Positions 26,728-37,259 of a DNA stretch of 64,000 nt are shown here, piece by piece. Each line of letters starts with the position of its first letter. Positions within the stretch are counted from its first letter, which is position 1. A program made the translations under genes and the position numbers. The stretch is from Paenibacillus sp. JZ16 (GTDB lineage: Bacteria > Bacillota > Bacilli > Paenibacillales > Paenibacillaceae): contig NZ_CP017659.1 of NCBI RefSeq assembly GCF_015326965.1, positions 1,984,001 to 2,048,000 on the forward strand, in the 5' to 3' direction. The notes under the pieces are model-generated. The model ran no database searches. It saw only the letters and a list, made by a program, of their open reading frames with translations, and was not told the DNA's origin.

Positions 26728-27720
26728 CTAATCCTTAAGATACAGCCTTGAGGTTGCTTCCCAAATTTCTCCCGGAGCCAAACCGAACAGACCGATATCG
26801 TCAGCAGGCAAGTCTACGTTCGGTGCGTTGACCAGGTTGATCTGCGGCTCCGGACAGAAGAACTTCCGGGAGGCCTTGTTGTTCCATACCATCCACTGCT
26901 TATACGAATTGCCGACATCGTAAACGAATGTTTTGCCAAGCTTGGTATCTGTCAATTCCATACGGTTTCTGCCGTTCTGCGGGACGGCCGTGTAATGGTT
27001 GTCCATCGAATCAAAATAGGGAGTTACACCGCTTGTCCGAAGCAGCTCCTCTTCTGTCGTCAGAGTCTGGAACTTGCCGGTCGGCAGCATCCGGTCACTC
27101 ATTTCCCACCGTTCGCCGATCGTTATTCTTACGACACAATCATCCGCCGTGCTCTCCGGGGCAAACGGAGCATTGATCGCCGTATGAAAGGCTAGCAGGC
27201 ACGGCATGCTGCGGGTACCCTGATTACGTATAAACACATGCTGGGCCAAGCCATCCTGATTCAGCGTGTAGCGAAGCCGGAAAGTGAACTGGTGCGGGAG
27301 CATCGCATACACCGGATGATTCTCATCAATGGTGACCGAAACCACCACGTAACTTTCAGACTCGCTGCTGCCAAAATCCTCGACGCTCCAAGGAATCGTA
27401 TGTAAAAAACCATGAAGGTGATTGCCCGTCGCTTCCTCATTGATCGGGAACTGATAGGTTTGTCCATTCCATGGAAACCGCCCGTCCTCATAACGATTAG
27501 GCGGAAAGAGAACAGGAATGCCGTGTACGCCCGGATTGGATTTGAATGCTTCCATTTCGTCTGCTTCCGGTTCGCGAAGGAACCGGTAACCGCTTTCGTT
27601 ATCCCTAAAAGCAATGAGATTGCCTCCGATTTCGGGCAATATCGCCGCCTCGTAAGGGCCGTGCTGGAGCCAAACCGCGCGCTCTCCGTGATATGATCCT
27701 TCATACGCTTTATGGTTCAT
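26728..27720 (-). CDS. Aldose 1-epimerase family protein
   Basis: Beta-sandwich enzyme of the GalM/YeaD superfamily that interconverts sugar anomers in the cytosol. The 330-residue protein shows AAILPEIGGNLIAFRD (about 28-43), GIPVLFPPNRYEDGRFPWNG (about 67-86), NHLHGFLHTIPW with the catalytic-type His, and the C-terminal GLAPGEIWEATSRLY. AGAGGAGAG lies 9 bases before the ATG. It is monocistronic. The sugar is not determined. The hairpin at 27791-27820 separates it from glpD upstream. Confidence 0.82.
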   Translation of the reverse strand: MNHKAYEGSYHGERAVWLQHGPYEAAILPEIGGNLIAFRDNESGYRFLREPEADEMEAFKSNPGVHGIPVLFPPNRYEDGRFPWNGQTYQFPINEEATGNHLHGFLHTIPWSVEDFGSSESESYVVVSVTIDENHPVYAMLPHQFTFRLRYTLNQDGLAQHVFIRNQGTRSMPCLLAFHTAINAPFAPESTADDCVVRITIGERWEMSDRMLPTGKFQTLTTEEELLRTSGVTPYFDSMDNHYTAVPQNGRNRMELTDTKLGKTFVYDVGNSYKQWMVWNNKASRKFFCPEPQINLVNAPNVDLPADDIGLFGLAPGEIWEATSRLYLKD

Positions 27721-27790
27721 CGGGTGATCTCTCCTCTCAAGTGTGAACGTATATAGATTATCATATCAGTGCCCTTACTTCTATATTTGA

Positions 27791-27820
27791 GAGGGGATCG
27801 TCAACCCTTGTCATCCCCTC
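27791..27820. other. Hairpin between glpD and the epimerase gene
   Basis: GAGGGGAT and ATCCCCTC are exact complements around a 14-base loop. There is no T-run on either side, so it may mark an mRNA end rather than a classic terminator. Confidence 0.4.
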
Positions 27821-27851
27821 CGCCCTCCGTCCGTTTAAAATTGCATGCCGG

Positions 27852-29582
27852 TTAAGATGAAAGTTTCGTTGTAGAAGGGTTTTGCGGAATTGGAGCCGGG
27901 GCCGATTGATCGCTTACTGCCGGCTGTGTGGCCGAAACCAGCTCCTCATCCAGTTCCTTCGTGTATTCGCGGGTCTGCTGCTCGCTCCAACCCAGTACCC
28001 TAGCCATATAATCAATCACGGGCATCTTCCATTTTCTCGTCCAATCGATATGAAATAACAGGGAACCCGTGCGACGGATGAAAAAGTCGGCCGGCTTCGC
28101 TGCCATCTCATGCTGAATCGCATACATCAGCGGAACCAGCACCGATACCGGAAGCGCCGCTGCCTCCGCTTGGTCGGAGCCCTCTTTGGCCAGGCGGTAC
28201 AATTCCGACACGTTAGATCCGTACATTCGCGCCCACTGCTCAGCGAGCTTACGGTCAATTCCTTGCGCGGCGCCAATCTCCGCCTGCTTGCGGACAAAAT
28301 CAGGGAATTGGCTGGATCCGCCAACCTGACCGCCGGAAATCGGCAGATTCTTCGTTACGCAGGCACCATATGCTTTCCCGCCGTTCTCTTGGATCCGTTT
28401 TGCAACCAGATCGACAACGGTGTCGGCCATTTTGCGATAGCCCGTAAGCTTGCCACCGGCAATGGTGATCAGGCCGGACGGGGACTCCCATATTTCATCC
28501 TTGCGTGAAATTTCAGACGGGCTTTTGCCTTCCTCCAGTATAAGGGGCCGGACTCCCGCCCATCCCGATTCCACGTCTGCCGGACTTAGCTTCACACCAG
28601 GGAACATGTAATGTATAGCTTTCAATATATAATCCCGGTCCTCCACCGTAATCAAGGGACGTACAGGATCGGCCTTATAGACCGTATCGGTGGTTCCGAC
28701 ATAGGACTTCCCGTCACGGGGAATGGCAAAGACCATTCTGCCGTCAGGTGTATCGAAGTACACCGCTTGACGAAGCGGGAATTTGGATTGATCGATGACC
28801 AGATGAACCCCTTTGGTCAGCTGAAGCATTTTCCCCTTCTTGGACTTATCCATTTCGCGCACCTGATCCACCCACGGCCCTGCTGCGTTTACAATCTTGG
28901 TTCCGGATACGGACTTGACCCCGCCACCCAGCATATCCCGTACGGTGATACCGGTAATTCGTCCATTTGCATCATAATTCAACGATTCGGCTTTTGCGTA
29001 ATTAAACAGAACCGCCCCTCTGGCGGCTGCCTCCTTCATGACCTCCAGCGTCAGCCTGGCATCGTCCGTCCGGTATTCCACATAATAGCCGCCGCCTTTA
29101 AGGCCCTCCTGCTTCAGAAGCGGCTCCCGCTTCAGCGTCTCGGATGCGGACAGCATGGAACGCCGTTCTCCCCGCTTTACGCCAGCCAGAAAGTCATACA
29201 CCATCAACCCGATGGAGGTGCTGAATTTCCCAAAGGTGCCACCCTGGTGTATCGGCAGGAGCATCCATTCCGGCGTGGTTACATGCGGTCCGTTCTCATA
29301 CACAACGGCCCGTTCTTTGCCAACCTCGGCCACCATGCCGACTTCAAACTGCTTCAGGTACCTCAGTCCGCCATGCACCAGCTTGGTCGAACGACTGCTC
29401 GTTCCTGCGGCAAAATCCTGCATCTCAACCAACAAAACCGACATCCCGCGCGTGACCGCATCCAGCGCAATTCCTGCACCCGTTATGCCGCCGCCGATGA
29501 CAATCAGATCGAAGGTTCCCTCTGCCATTTCTTGAAATCGACGCCTGCGGTCCAAACTTGAAAACGTCTGTGCCTGCTTCAC
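27852..29582 (-). CDS. glpD: Aerobic glycerol-3-phosphate dehydrogenase
   Basis: Membrane-associated FAD enzyme oxidising glycerol 3-phosphate to dihydroxyacetone phosphate and feeding electrons to quinone. The 576 residues contain the FAD-binding fingerprint [15 protein letters not shown] (about 28-42), [15 protein letters not shown] (about 61-75), the DAO-fold core, and a C-terminal helical domain. A Ser/Pro/Ala tail ends the protein. A GTG start at 29582 lies 7 bases after GGGAGGG. glpK is directly upstream, separated by a leader with its own promoter and a terminator hairpin, so expression is probably controlled by antitermination. Confidence 0.95.
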   Translation of the reverse strand: MKQAQTFSSLDRRRRFQEMAEGTFDLIVIGGGITGAGIALDAVTRGMSVLLVEMQDFAAGTSSRSTKLVHGGLRYLKQFEVGMVAEVGKERAVVYENGPHVTTPEWMLLPIHQGGTFGKFSTSIGLMVYDFLAGVKRGERRSMLSASETLKREPLLKQEGLKGGGYYVEYRTDDARLTLEVMKEAAARGAVLFNYAKAESLNYDANGRITGITVRDMLGGGVKSVSGTKIVNAAGPWVDQVREMDKSKKGKMLQLTKGVHLVIDQSKFPLRQAVYFDTPDGRMVFAIPRDGKSYVGTTDTVYKADPVRPLITVEDRDYILKAIHYMFPGVKLSPADVESGWAGVRPLILEEGKSPSEISRKDEIWESPSGLITIAGGKLTGYRKMADTVVDLVAKRIQENGGKAYGACVTKNLPISGGQVGGSSQFPDFVRKQAEIGAAQGIDRKLAEQWARMYGSNVSELYRLAKEGSDQAEAAALPVSVLVPLMYAIQHEMAAKPADFFIRRTGSLLFHIDWTRKWKMPVIDYMARVLGWSEQQTREYTKELDEELVSATQPAVSDQSAPAPIPQNPSTTKLSS

Positions 29583-29651
29583 AATGAATCCCTCCCAGTA
29601 TGATTTACCCTGTTTTTATCTCTCGTTACCCTTCCAATGAAAAAAGACAGC

Positions 29652-29721
29652 AAAAAAGAGACCACGAAACACGCAGTAACAAACCCCATAACATGAGGTA
29701 TTCCGCGCCTAGTGGTCTCTC
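29652..29721 (-). terminator. Terminator/antiterminator leader of glpD
   Basis: On the minus strand AGAGACCAC and GTGGTCTCT enclose about 46 bases that hold a second stem (ACCTCAT with ATGGGGT). TTTTTT follows. It precedes glpD by about 70 bases, after the glpD promoter. In Bacillus the glpD leader is a target of the antiterminator GlpP; the same mechanism is inferred here. Confidence 0.7.
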
Positions 29722-29753
29722 CAAGTCTCCAGACAAATATTCACTTATTGATC

Positions 29754-31262
<1,509 letters not shown>

Positions 31263-31296
31263 TCAACTTCTCCCCTTCCGCATATGCATTTAACCA

Positions 31297-31326
31297 AAGA
31301 TAACGTGCAGGTGGAAACGTTGTCAA
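31297..31326 (-). promoter_or_regulatory. glpK promoter
   Basis: TTGACA (31326-31321), an 18-base spacer and TATCTT (31302-31297) on the minus strand. The spacer and the -35 edge are covered by the cre site. Confidence 0.65.
31312..31325. promoter_or_regulatory. cre site (CcpA operator) at glpK
   Basis: TGGAAACGTTGTCA matches the catabolite-responsive element TGWAANCGNTNWCA at all but one position. Its overlap with the -35 and spacer of the glpK promoter predicts repression by CcpA. Confidence 0.7.
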
Positions 31327-31331
31327 ATCCA

Positions 31332-32543
31332 TTATTCCGTCAGGGAGAAACCTAGCAAGTCCTGCAGCAAGACCGAAGCCGCACCCATTAGCTTGTCTTC
31401 CTCGCCAAGGGAGGCCAGGCCAAATACCATGTCCTCCTTCAGAATCGGCAGCGCATGCCGGTCAATATAGCTGCGAACCATGTCCAGCAATTCCGGGTTT
31501 CCATGTGCCATGTCCCCGCCCAGGATCAGAGCTTCGGGATTAAACATGTTGATCAGATTGACGATGGCCGCTCCCAGAAGCTCCGCCACTTCCTCATTCA
31601 GATCCTTTGCCAGCTTGTCCCCTCTGCGAAGAGCTTCCTTGAATACGGACGGAACAATTTTACTGTAATCTCCCCCGCTCAGCTCCTGAATCAGCGTCGG
31701 TCTCCCTGTCGCGATCGCCGTAATGATTCGCGAATACACGGCAATCCAGCTGATGTAACTGTCCAAGCAGCCTACATTGCCGCATTCACAGCGGATGCCG
31801 CTGCGGTTTACGCTCGTATGACCGAATTCGCCGGCACCGCCATGCTTGCCCCTTAGGAGATGATCGTTAATCAAAATACCGGAACCAAGCCCGTCGCCAA
31901 TGGATATATAAATCAGGTTCGCATATGCGTAATCGCCAAATCGGCGTTCAGCCAGCACAACGGAATTCATATCGTTCTCTACCCACGTCCTCAGCCCGTA
32001 GCGTTCTTCCATAATCCGTTTCAACGGAACATCGGTCATGCGAAGTTTCGTGTTATAACGCACCATGCCCTGACTATCACTCACAATGCCCGGCACGTTA
32101 ATGGATATCCCGACACACCGCCCCAGGTCCACTTGTCCTGACATGAAATCGTCCATCAAGCTCAGCAGCCGCTCGATAACGGCTTCTCCTTGGAGCCCGG
32201 CTAGAGGATGCGTTTCCTTCCGGAGCACCTTCGCCTCCAGATTCATGCGGGCCAGCATCATGACCGAATTCGTAATCGCTACTGCAAACAAATAATGATT
32301 ATCCGGATTGAATTTGAGCAGAATGGGCTTTCTTCCACCGCTGGAGGAGCCTGTTCCAATCTCGGAAACGTAGCCTTCCTTGATAAGCTCCTGTACGGCA
32401 GAGGCGACCGTGGAGGGACTCAGCTTGTTTTTTTTGGCCAGATCGATTCTCGATATGGGTCCCTCTGTACGGATCTTGTTCAGCACCTTGGACCGGTTTA
32501 ATGCCTGAATCAGCTTGTGATCACCTTTTTTCATATTGTTCAA
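31332..32543 (-). CDS. ROK-family transcriptional repressor (XylR/NagC-like)
   Basis: Sugar-responsive regulator of 403 residues. The N-terminal winged helix-turn-helix has ISRIDLAKKNKLSPSTVASA (about 30-49) and GGRKPILLKFN. The ROK kinase-like domain includes GISINVPGIV, DMNSVVLAERRFG, the glycine-rich GDGLGSGILI, GEFGHTSV, and the zinc-type motif CECGNVGCLDSYIS. A TTG start at 32543 follows GAAAGG by about 11 bases. The gene is divergent from a sugar ABC operon, which is its most likely target; a dyad in its own promoter suggests autoregulation. Confidence 0.9.
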   Translation of the reverse strand: MNNMKKGDHKLIQALNRSKVLNKIRTEGPISRIDLAKKNKLSPSTVASAVQELIKEGYVSEIGTGSSSGGRKPILLKFNPDNHYLFAVAITNSVMMLARMNLEAKVLRKETHPLAGLQGEAVIERLLSLMDDFMSGQVDLGRCVGISINVPGIVSDSQGMVRYNTKLRMTDVPLKRIMEERYGLRTWVENDMNSVVLAERRFGDYAYANLIYISIGDGLGSGILINDHLLRGKHGGAGEFGHTSVNRSGIRCECGNVGCLDSYISWIAVYSRIITAIATGRPTLIQELSGGDYSKIVPSVFKEALRRGDKLAKDLNEEVAELLGAAIVNLINMFNPEALILGGDMAHGNPELLDMVRSYIDRHALPILKEDMVFGLASLGEEDKLMGAASVLLQDLLGFSLTE

Positions 32544-32612
32544 GCGAGCTCAACCTTTCTTTAATTTCTTCATATAGTAGGACTTTCTGTATCGGAAAAA
32601 TGAGGATAGAAC

Positions 32613-32640
32613 CACTATAACATGTTCCAGAACGGAACAA
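32613..32640 (-). promoter_or_regulatory. Promoter of the ROK regulator gene with overlapping dyad
   Basis: On the minus strand TTGTTC, a 16-base spacer and TATAGT (32618-32613). TGTTCC-N5-GGAACA at 32623-32639 is an exact inverted repeat spanning the -35 and spacer, a candidate operator. Confidence 0.5.
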
Positions 32641-32965
32641 AAACTTATTCCATCAATCGAAATAAGAAGTCTCGTTAGGTCCCATAACGATTCGCTCATA
32701 TTGTGAAAAAAAGAATTTAAATCGATTTGTAATCGCTATCTTGAAAAATAATAAAGGGAATTATATAATCTTTCGCAATAGAAGCTGGTTGTTCGGTCAA
32801 GAAAGATAGCATCTTGATGTTAACTTTTTTCGACTTATGGAATAACTATCGCTTTTTACATCACTTACATAAAGGAGGCGCTTAAGGGGTCCGATTCACT
32901 TCGAACAAGCCGTACGACCAACCACGCTTGATCAAAAATCATGTGAATTCAAGGAGGGTTATCTG
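32641..32965. other. Regulatory region between the ROK gene and the ABC operon
   Basis: No gene is supported on either strand. It contains a TCAAGA-N9-TCTTGA dyad at 32797-32817, the same TATCTTGA half-site again near 32737-32744, and AT-rich stretches. The ABC operon promoter is probably just downstream of the dyad but shows no convincing consensus pair. AAGGAGGGTTATCTG at the end is the ribosome-binding site of the lipoprotein gene. Confidence 0.4.
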
Positions 32966-34228
32966 ATGAAAAAAAGAATTGCTGTCCTGATTTCGATATT
33001 ATTTGTGTTCACCGCGTTACTGTCCGCTTGCGGAGGCGGCAATGCTTCTGGCGGAGATAACGGCAAGAAGGTCATCAACGTCGCTCTATGGGACGAAAAT
33101 GTGCGGGACACGCTGGACAAGTCCATTAAAATTTTCAATGAGAAGCACCCGAATGTTGAAGTGAAAGTGACTTACACCCCATGGGCCGATTATTGGACCA
33201 AGCTGAAAACCAGCCTCGCCGGCAACAGCGGCCCTGACGTCTACTGGATGAACGGCCCTAACTTTCATTCCTATGCCTCCTCCGGTCTAATTAAAGACCT
33301 GTCTCCCCTAATTGAGCAAAGCGGTCTGGATACCTCGGTTTATACCGAAGCGCTCGTCGATATGTACACCTATCAGGGTAAACTTCACGGACTTCCTTAT
33401 TTCCAGGATTCCGTCGGACTTTTTTACAATAAAGAATTGTTTGACAAAGCAGGTCTGCCTTATCCCGACAAAACCTGGACCTGGCAAACCGTCGAGGAGA
33501 ACGCAGCCAAGCTGACGGATAAATCAAACGGCATTTACGGCTTCATAGCCCCGATCGACAGCCAAATCGGATATTACAACTTCATTGCCCAAGCGGGCGG
33601 ATACGTCATCTCGGACGATAAGAAATCATCCGGATTTGATACACCCGAAGCACTATCGGCGTTCCAGTGGGAACAGAGCTTGATTGAAAAAGGCTATTCC
33701 CCAAGCGCGCAGCAGCAGCTTGAAACGAAGTCCCGCCAATTGTTCGGCTCCGGCAAGGCGGCCATGTTCCCGGGGATATCGGTGAACTCGCCTGAGTTGT
33801 ATAAGCTTCTCGGCGACAAACTCGGTGTCGCTGAACTTCCTGCCGGCAAGGAAAAGGCATCGATCGTTCATGGACTCAGCTGGGCCATCAACGGCAAAAC
33901 GAAAGTCGAGCAGGAATCCTGGGAGCTGATTCAAGTTCTTTCCGGTAAGGAAGGGCAGGAATTACTCGCGGAATCGGGATTCTCGATGCCTGCGTACAAA
34001 GGCACGGAGGGCGGCTGGCTGAAGTCCATTCCTTCTCTTGATCTGCAGGTGTTCGTGGACAGCCTGGAGTTCGCCGTACCTTATCCGGTATCCCAGAAAA
34101 CCGCAGAATGGCAGGACGCTGAAGTGAAGGAAATTCAGGCGGCTTTCCTCGGAAAGAAATCGTTTGAAGAAGCATTAAAAAATGCCGGCGAACAGATGAA
34201 TGCCATCCTTGCGACAGAAACGAAATGA
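32966..34228 (+). CDS. Sugar ABC transporter solute-binding lipoprotein
   Basis: Family-1 (MalE-like) binding protein of 420 residues, anchored outside the cell membrane. The signal peptide ends in the lipobox LLSAC with Cys22 as the lipidated residue, and is followed by a Gly-rich linker. The body shows INVALWDENVRDTLDKSI, GPDVYWMNGPNFHSY and LHGLPYFQDSVGLFYNKELF, the typical two-lobed fold. AAGGAGGG lies 8-9 bases before the ATG. It is the first gene of an operon with two permeases and dehydrogenases. No ATPase is encoded nearby, so a shared MsmX-type ATPase is expected. Confidence 0.92.
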   Translation: MKKRIAVLISILFVFTALLSACGGGNASGGDNGKKVINVALWDENVRDTLDKSIKIFNEKHPNVEVKVTYTPWADYWTKLKTSLAGNSGPDVYWMNGPNFHSYASSGLIKDLSPLIEQSGLDTSVYTEALVDMYTYQGKLHGLPYFQDSVGLFYNKELFDKAGLPYPDKTWTWQTVEENAAKLTDKSNGIYGFIAPIDSQIGYYNFIAQAGGYVISDDKKSSGFDTPEALSAFQWEQSLIEKGYSPSAQQQLETKSRQLFGSGKAAMFPGISVNSPELYKLLGDKLGVAELPAGKEKASIVHGLSWAINGKTKVEQESWELIQVLSGKEGQELLAESGFSMPAYKGTEGGWLKSIPSLDLQVFVDSLEFAVPYPVSQKTAEWQDAEVKEIQAAFLGKKSFEEALKNAGEQMNAILATETK

Positions 34229-34272
34229 CGAACCGCTCCCAATACGGAAATTAAGAAAGGACGGTGCAGCCT

Positions 34273-35214
34273 GTGAGCTCTCCCATCACCGTGACCACAG
34301 AACCTCCTAAAACGACAACCAAGCGAAAAGCAGGGAAACTCGCCGTACACGAAGCTGTCTGGGGGTACATCTTCATTCTGCCTGTCGTGTTGGGCCTCGG
34401 TCTGTTCTATATGGCACCTTCCGCAGCATCCCTGTTCCTGTCGTTTACGTCGTGGGATGGACTAACCTCCCCCCAATTCATCGGATTTGATAACTTCGCA
34501 AATTTGATGAAGGACGACAAATTCACCGGTTCCATGCTGAACACGATGCTGTACACCGTCGGTACGGTGCCGTTATCCGTCGCACTCGCAACGGTGCTGG
34601 CCGTGCTCCTGAACCAGAAGATCAAAGGCATGGTCTTTTACCGCACCTTCTATTTCATTCCCGTGATCACCATGCCGATCGCGGTCGGCATGGTGTGGAA
34701 ATGGTTATACAACTCCGAATTCGGATTGATCAACCACGTGCTGGGTGTCATGAACCTGCCGCAGCCCAACTGGCTGTTCGATGAGAAATTCGCCTTGTTC
34801 TCCATCGTGCTCGTCAGTGTCTGGAGCAGCATCGGATACAATGCCGTCATTCTGCTGTCCGGTCTGCAGGGCATTTCCGGCAGCTATTATGAGGCGGCTT
34901 CGCTTGACGGAGCGGGAACGCTGTACAAGTTCTTCCGGATTACGCTGCCTCTGCTGACACCCAGCCTGTTCTTTGTCTTGGTCATGTCCTTCATCAATTC
35001 GTTCCAGGTGTTTGACCTGATCTTCATCATGATGGATCAACAGACCACGATGCTGGAATCCACCCGAACGGTTGTGTACAGCATCTGGGAAGACGGCTTC
35101 AAATACTTCAATATGGGTTACGCTTCAGCGCAGGCCTTCATTCTGTTTATCGTTATTCTGATCATCACCATGGTCCAGATGTATATTCAGAAGCGCTGGG
35201 TCCACTACCAATAA
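34273..35214 (+). CDS. Sugar ABC transporter permease, MalF type
   Basis: Inner-membrane subunit of 313 residues with six membrane segments. The EAA loop that contacts the ATPase reads YYEAASLDGAGTLYKFFRITLPLL (20 or fewer key residues: EAASLDGAGTLYKFFRITLP). Either GTG 34264 or GTG 34273 could start it; 34273 was chosen because AAAGGA then has 11 bases of spacing, against 2. It is followed 16 bases later by the MalG-type partner, and belongs to the ROK-linked operon. Confidence 0.92.
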   Translation: MSSPITVTTEPPKTTTKRKAGKLAVHEAVWGYIFILPVVLGLGLFYMAPSAASLFLSFTSWDGLTSPQFIGFDNFANLMKDDKFTGSMLNTMLYTVGTVPLSVALATVLAVLLNQKIKGMVFYRTFYFIPVITMPIAVGMVWKWLYNSEFGLINHVLGVMNLPQPNWLFDEKFALFSIVLVSVWSSIGYNAVILLSGLQGISGSYYEAASLDGAGTLYKFFRITLPLLTPSLFFVLVMSFINSFQVFDLIFIMMDQQTTMLESTRTVVYSIWEDGFKYFNMGYASAQAFILFIVILIITMVQMYIQKRWVHYQ

Positions 35215-35230
35215 CAGGAGGTGCGTAGAA

Positions 35231-36067
35231 GTGAATACTTCAACCGATGCGGGAAAAGCAAGCCGTCTGGCGGTCCACATCCTCTTAGCTGTCGGGGCGC
35301 TGCTCATGATTATGCCGTTTCTGTGGATGATATCCACATCCTTCAAGTCCTTTGCGGATTCCATGTCTGTTCCGCCCAAATGGCTCCCTGTGGAATGGCA
35401 CCCGGACAACTACCTGCGGGTCATCCAAACCATTGATTTCGGAACCTATTATTTGAACACCGTTATCGTGACAGTGGGACGGACGGCTGGACAGCTCATT
35501 CTGTGCTCCCTTGCAGCCTATGCATTTGCCAGCTTAAGATTCCCTTTTAAGAACGCCATCTTTCTCGCGCTCCTGGCCGTATTGATGGTCCCATCCCAGG
35601 TTGTTATGATTCCGAGCTTTGTCATCATGCGCGAGTTCAATTGGCTGGACACGTTCTACGTATTGATCGTACCCGGCATATTCAGCGCCTTCGGTACGTT
35701 CTTATTGAGACAGTTCTTTATGACGCTGCCGAAGGACCTGGAGGAAGCGGCCAAAATCGATGGCTGCAGTTATTTCCGGATTTACTGGAATATTTACTTG
35801 CCTTTATCCAAGGCAGCTCTCGTCTCCCTGGCGATCTTCACCATATTAGCCTCATGGAACGATCTGCTGTGGCCGCTCATCATGACGAGCTCCGAGGAGA
35901 TGCGAGTCCTTTCCATCGGGATATCCAGCTTCCAGGGACAGCATTCCACCGATTACCCGCTGCTGATGGCAGGGGCCTTAATGGCTACCCTCCCCATCAT
36001 CATCCTGTTTATCTTCCTTCAGCGTTACTTTATTGAAGGGATCGCCATGAACGGGATTAAAGGATAG
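35231..36067 (+). CDS. Sugar ABC transporter permease, MalG type
   Basis: Second membrane subunit of the importer, 278 residues and six membrane segments. The EAA motif is EEAAKIDGCSYFRIYWNIYL. The N-terminal region has MPFLWMISTSFKS and the C-terminus ends QRYFIEGIAMNGIKG, a usual MalG-family ending. A GTG start follows ACAGGAGGTG. It pairs with the upstream permease and lipoprotein. Confidence 0.92.
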   Translation: MNTSTDAGKASRLAVHILLAVGALLMIMPFLWMISTSFKSFADSMSVPPKWLPVEWHPDNYLRVIQTIDFGTYYLNTVIVTVGRTAGQLILCSLAAYAFASLRFPFKNAIFLALLAVLMVPSQVVMIPSFVIMREFNWLDTFYVLIVPGIFSAFGTFLLRQFFMTLPKDLEEAAKIDGCSYFRIYWNIYLPLSKAALVSLAIFTILASWNDLLWPLIMTSSEEMRVLSIGISSFQGQHSTDYPLLMAGALMATLPIIILFIFLQRYFIEGIAMNGIKG

Positions 36068-36112
36068 CGCACGGATCGCTCGAACCATGCAGAAAAAAAG
36101 GAGTGTACGGAA

Positions 36113-37135
36113 ATGTTACAGGTGTTAGTGATTGGTGCAGGCACCATGGGTAGGACCCATGCCGCCGCTTATGCTTCGATGCCGGGCGTTAAGCTTGCGG
36201 GGATTGCCGATATCCAGACGGAAAAAGCACATCAGCTGGCAGATAGATACGGCGCACAGGCCTACGCTTCATTCGAAGCAGCCGTTGCAGGTTTGGGCGC
36301 GGCTCGCATGGATGTGATTGACGTCTGCCTGCCAACCCCGCTTCATAAGGACTATGTTGTCAAAGCCGCGGACATCGGCAAGCATGTCATATGCGAGAAA
36401 CCGCTCGCCAGAAGCGAAGCGGATGCACGCTTCATGATCAACTACTGCCAGGATAAAGGCGTGCGTTTATTCGTGGGTCACGTCCTCCGCTTCTTTCCGG
36501 AATATGTGAAGGCCAAGTCGCTTCTGGATCAGGGCAGCATCGGCAAACCCGCTGTCATCCGGGCAGGCAGGGGCGGCGGTTATCCGATCGGCTGGAACCA
36601 TTGGTACAGTGACTTCGGAGCGAGCGGCGGAATTACGCTGGACGCAATGATTCATGATTTTGATTACCTGCGCTGGTGCTTTGGCGAGGTTGAGCGCGTA
36701 TATGCCAAAGGGCTTCATGGCCGTCATCAGGCCCAGCTCGATTATTCGCTGGTAACCCTACGTTTCCGTAGTGGTATCATCGCGCATGTGGAAGGAACCT
36801 GGGCTCACGAGGGTTTCTCCATGAATTTAGAGATGGCGGGCACAAGCGGCGTTATCGATTATGACAGCGCGAAGGACAGCCCTCTCCTCTTCAAAACGCG
36901 GAGCAGTGCCGCAACCGTCCCCGGCGTCGTCGTGCCGGAAAGCCCGCTCGAACGGAGTCCCTATTACCGGGAACTGGAGCACTTCATGTCGTGTATCCGT
37001 GATGGCAGCGAGCCGCTCGTCTCGGCAGAAGACGCATACGAAGCGCTTCGTATCGCGCTTGCCGCCCTTGCCTCCATGGCCTCCGGCGAGCCGGTGGTTA
37101 TCAAGGACGATGCGCTCACACTCGCCTCAACATAG
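36113..37135 (+). CDS. Gfo/Idh/MocA-family oxidoreductase (first of three)
   Basis: NAD(P)-dependent sugar or inositol dehydrogenase of 340 residues. The N-terminal Rossmann domain shows VIGAGTMGRTHAAAY (6-20) and DVCLPTPLHKDYV. The family signature HVICEKPLA (about 101-109) carries the catalytic-type Lys. The C-terminal domain has GGITLDAMIHDFDYLRW with the His of the active site. AAGGAG upstream supports the ATG. It lies 45 bases after the permease gene, so it probably acts on the imported sugar. Confidence 0.9.
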   Translation: MLQVLVIGAGTMGRTHAAAYASMPGVKLAGIADIQTEKAHQLADRYGAQAYASFEAAVAGLGAARMDVIDVCLPTPLHKDYVVKAADIGKHVICEKPLARSEADARFMINYCQDKGVRLFVGHVLRFFPEYVKAKSLLDQGSIGKPAVIRAGRGGGYPIGWNHWYSDFGASGGITLDAMIHDFDYLRWCFGEVERVYAKGLHGRHQAQLDYSLVTLRFRSGIIAHVEGTWAHEGFSMNLEMAGTSGVIDYDSAKDSPLLFKTRSSAATVPGVVVPESPLERSPYYRELEHFMSCIRDGSEPLVSAEDAYEALRIALAALASMASGEPVVIKDDALTLAST

Positions 37136-37200
37136 AAAAAGGCGATCGACGCATTTTCAAATGTCAGACCGCATGCAGCGGATCATTTTTCTTACGGGAT

Positions 37201-37243
37201 AAGGAGGATACACCTCTGGTGGATATCCTTTCTCATCTTTTTT
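37201..37243 (+). other. Hairpin between the first and second dehydrogenase genes
   Basis: AAGGAGGATA plus CACC can pair with GGTG plus TATCCTT across a two-base bulge, followed by TTCTCATCTTTTTT. It could act as an attenuator that lowers expression of downstream genes. Confidence 0.35.
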
Positions 37244-37259
37244 AGAAGGAGAGAAAGCT

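Noticed and set aside
28611..29561. A 316-codon open frame on the plus strand
   Set aside because: It is antisense to glpD, whose motifs and start are clear; the translation has no family features.
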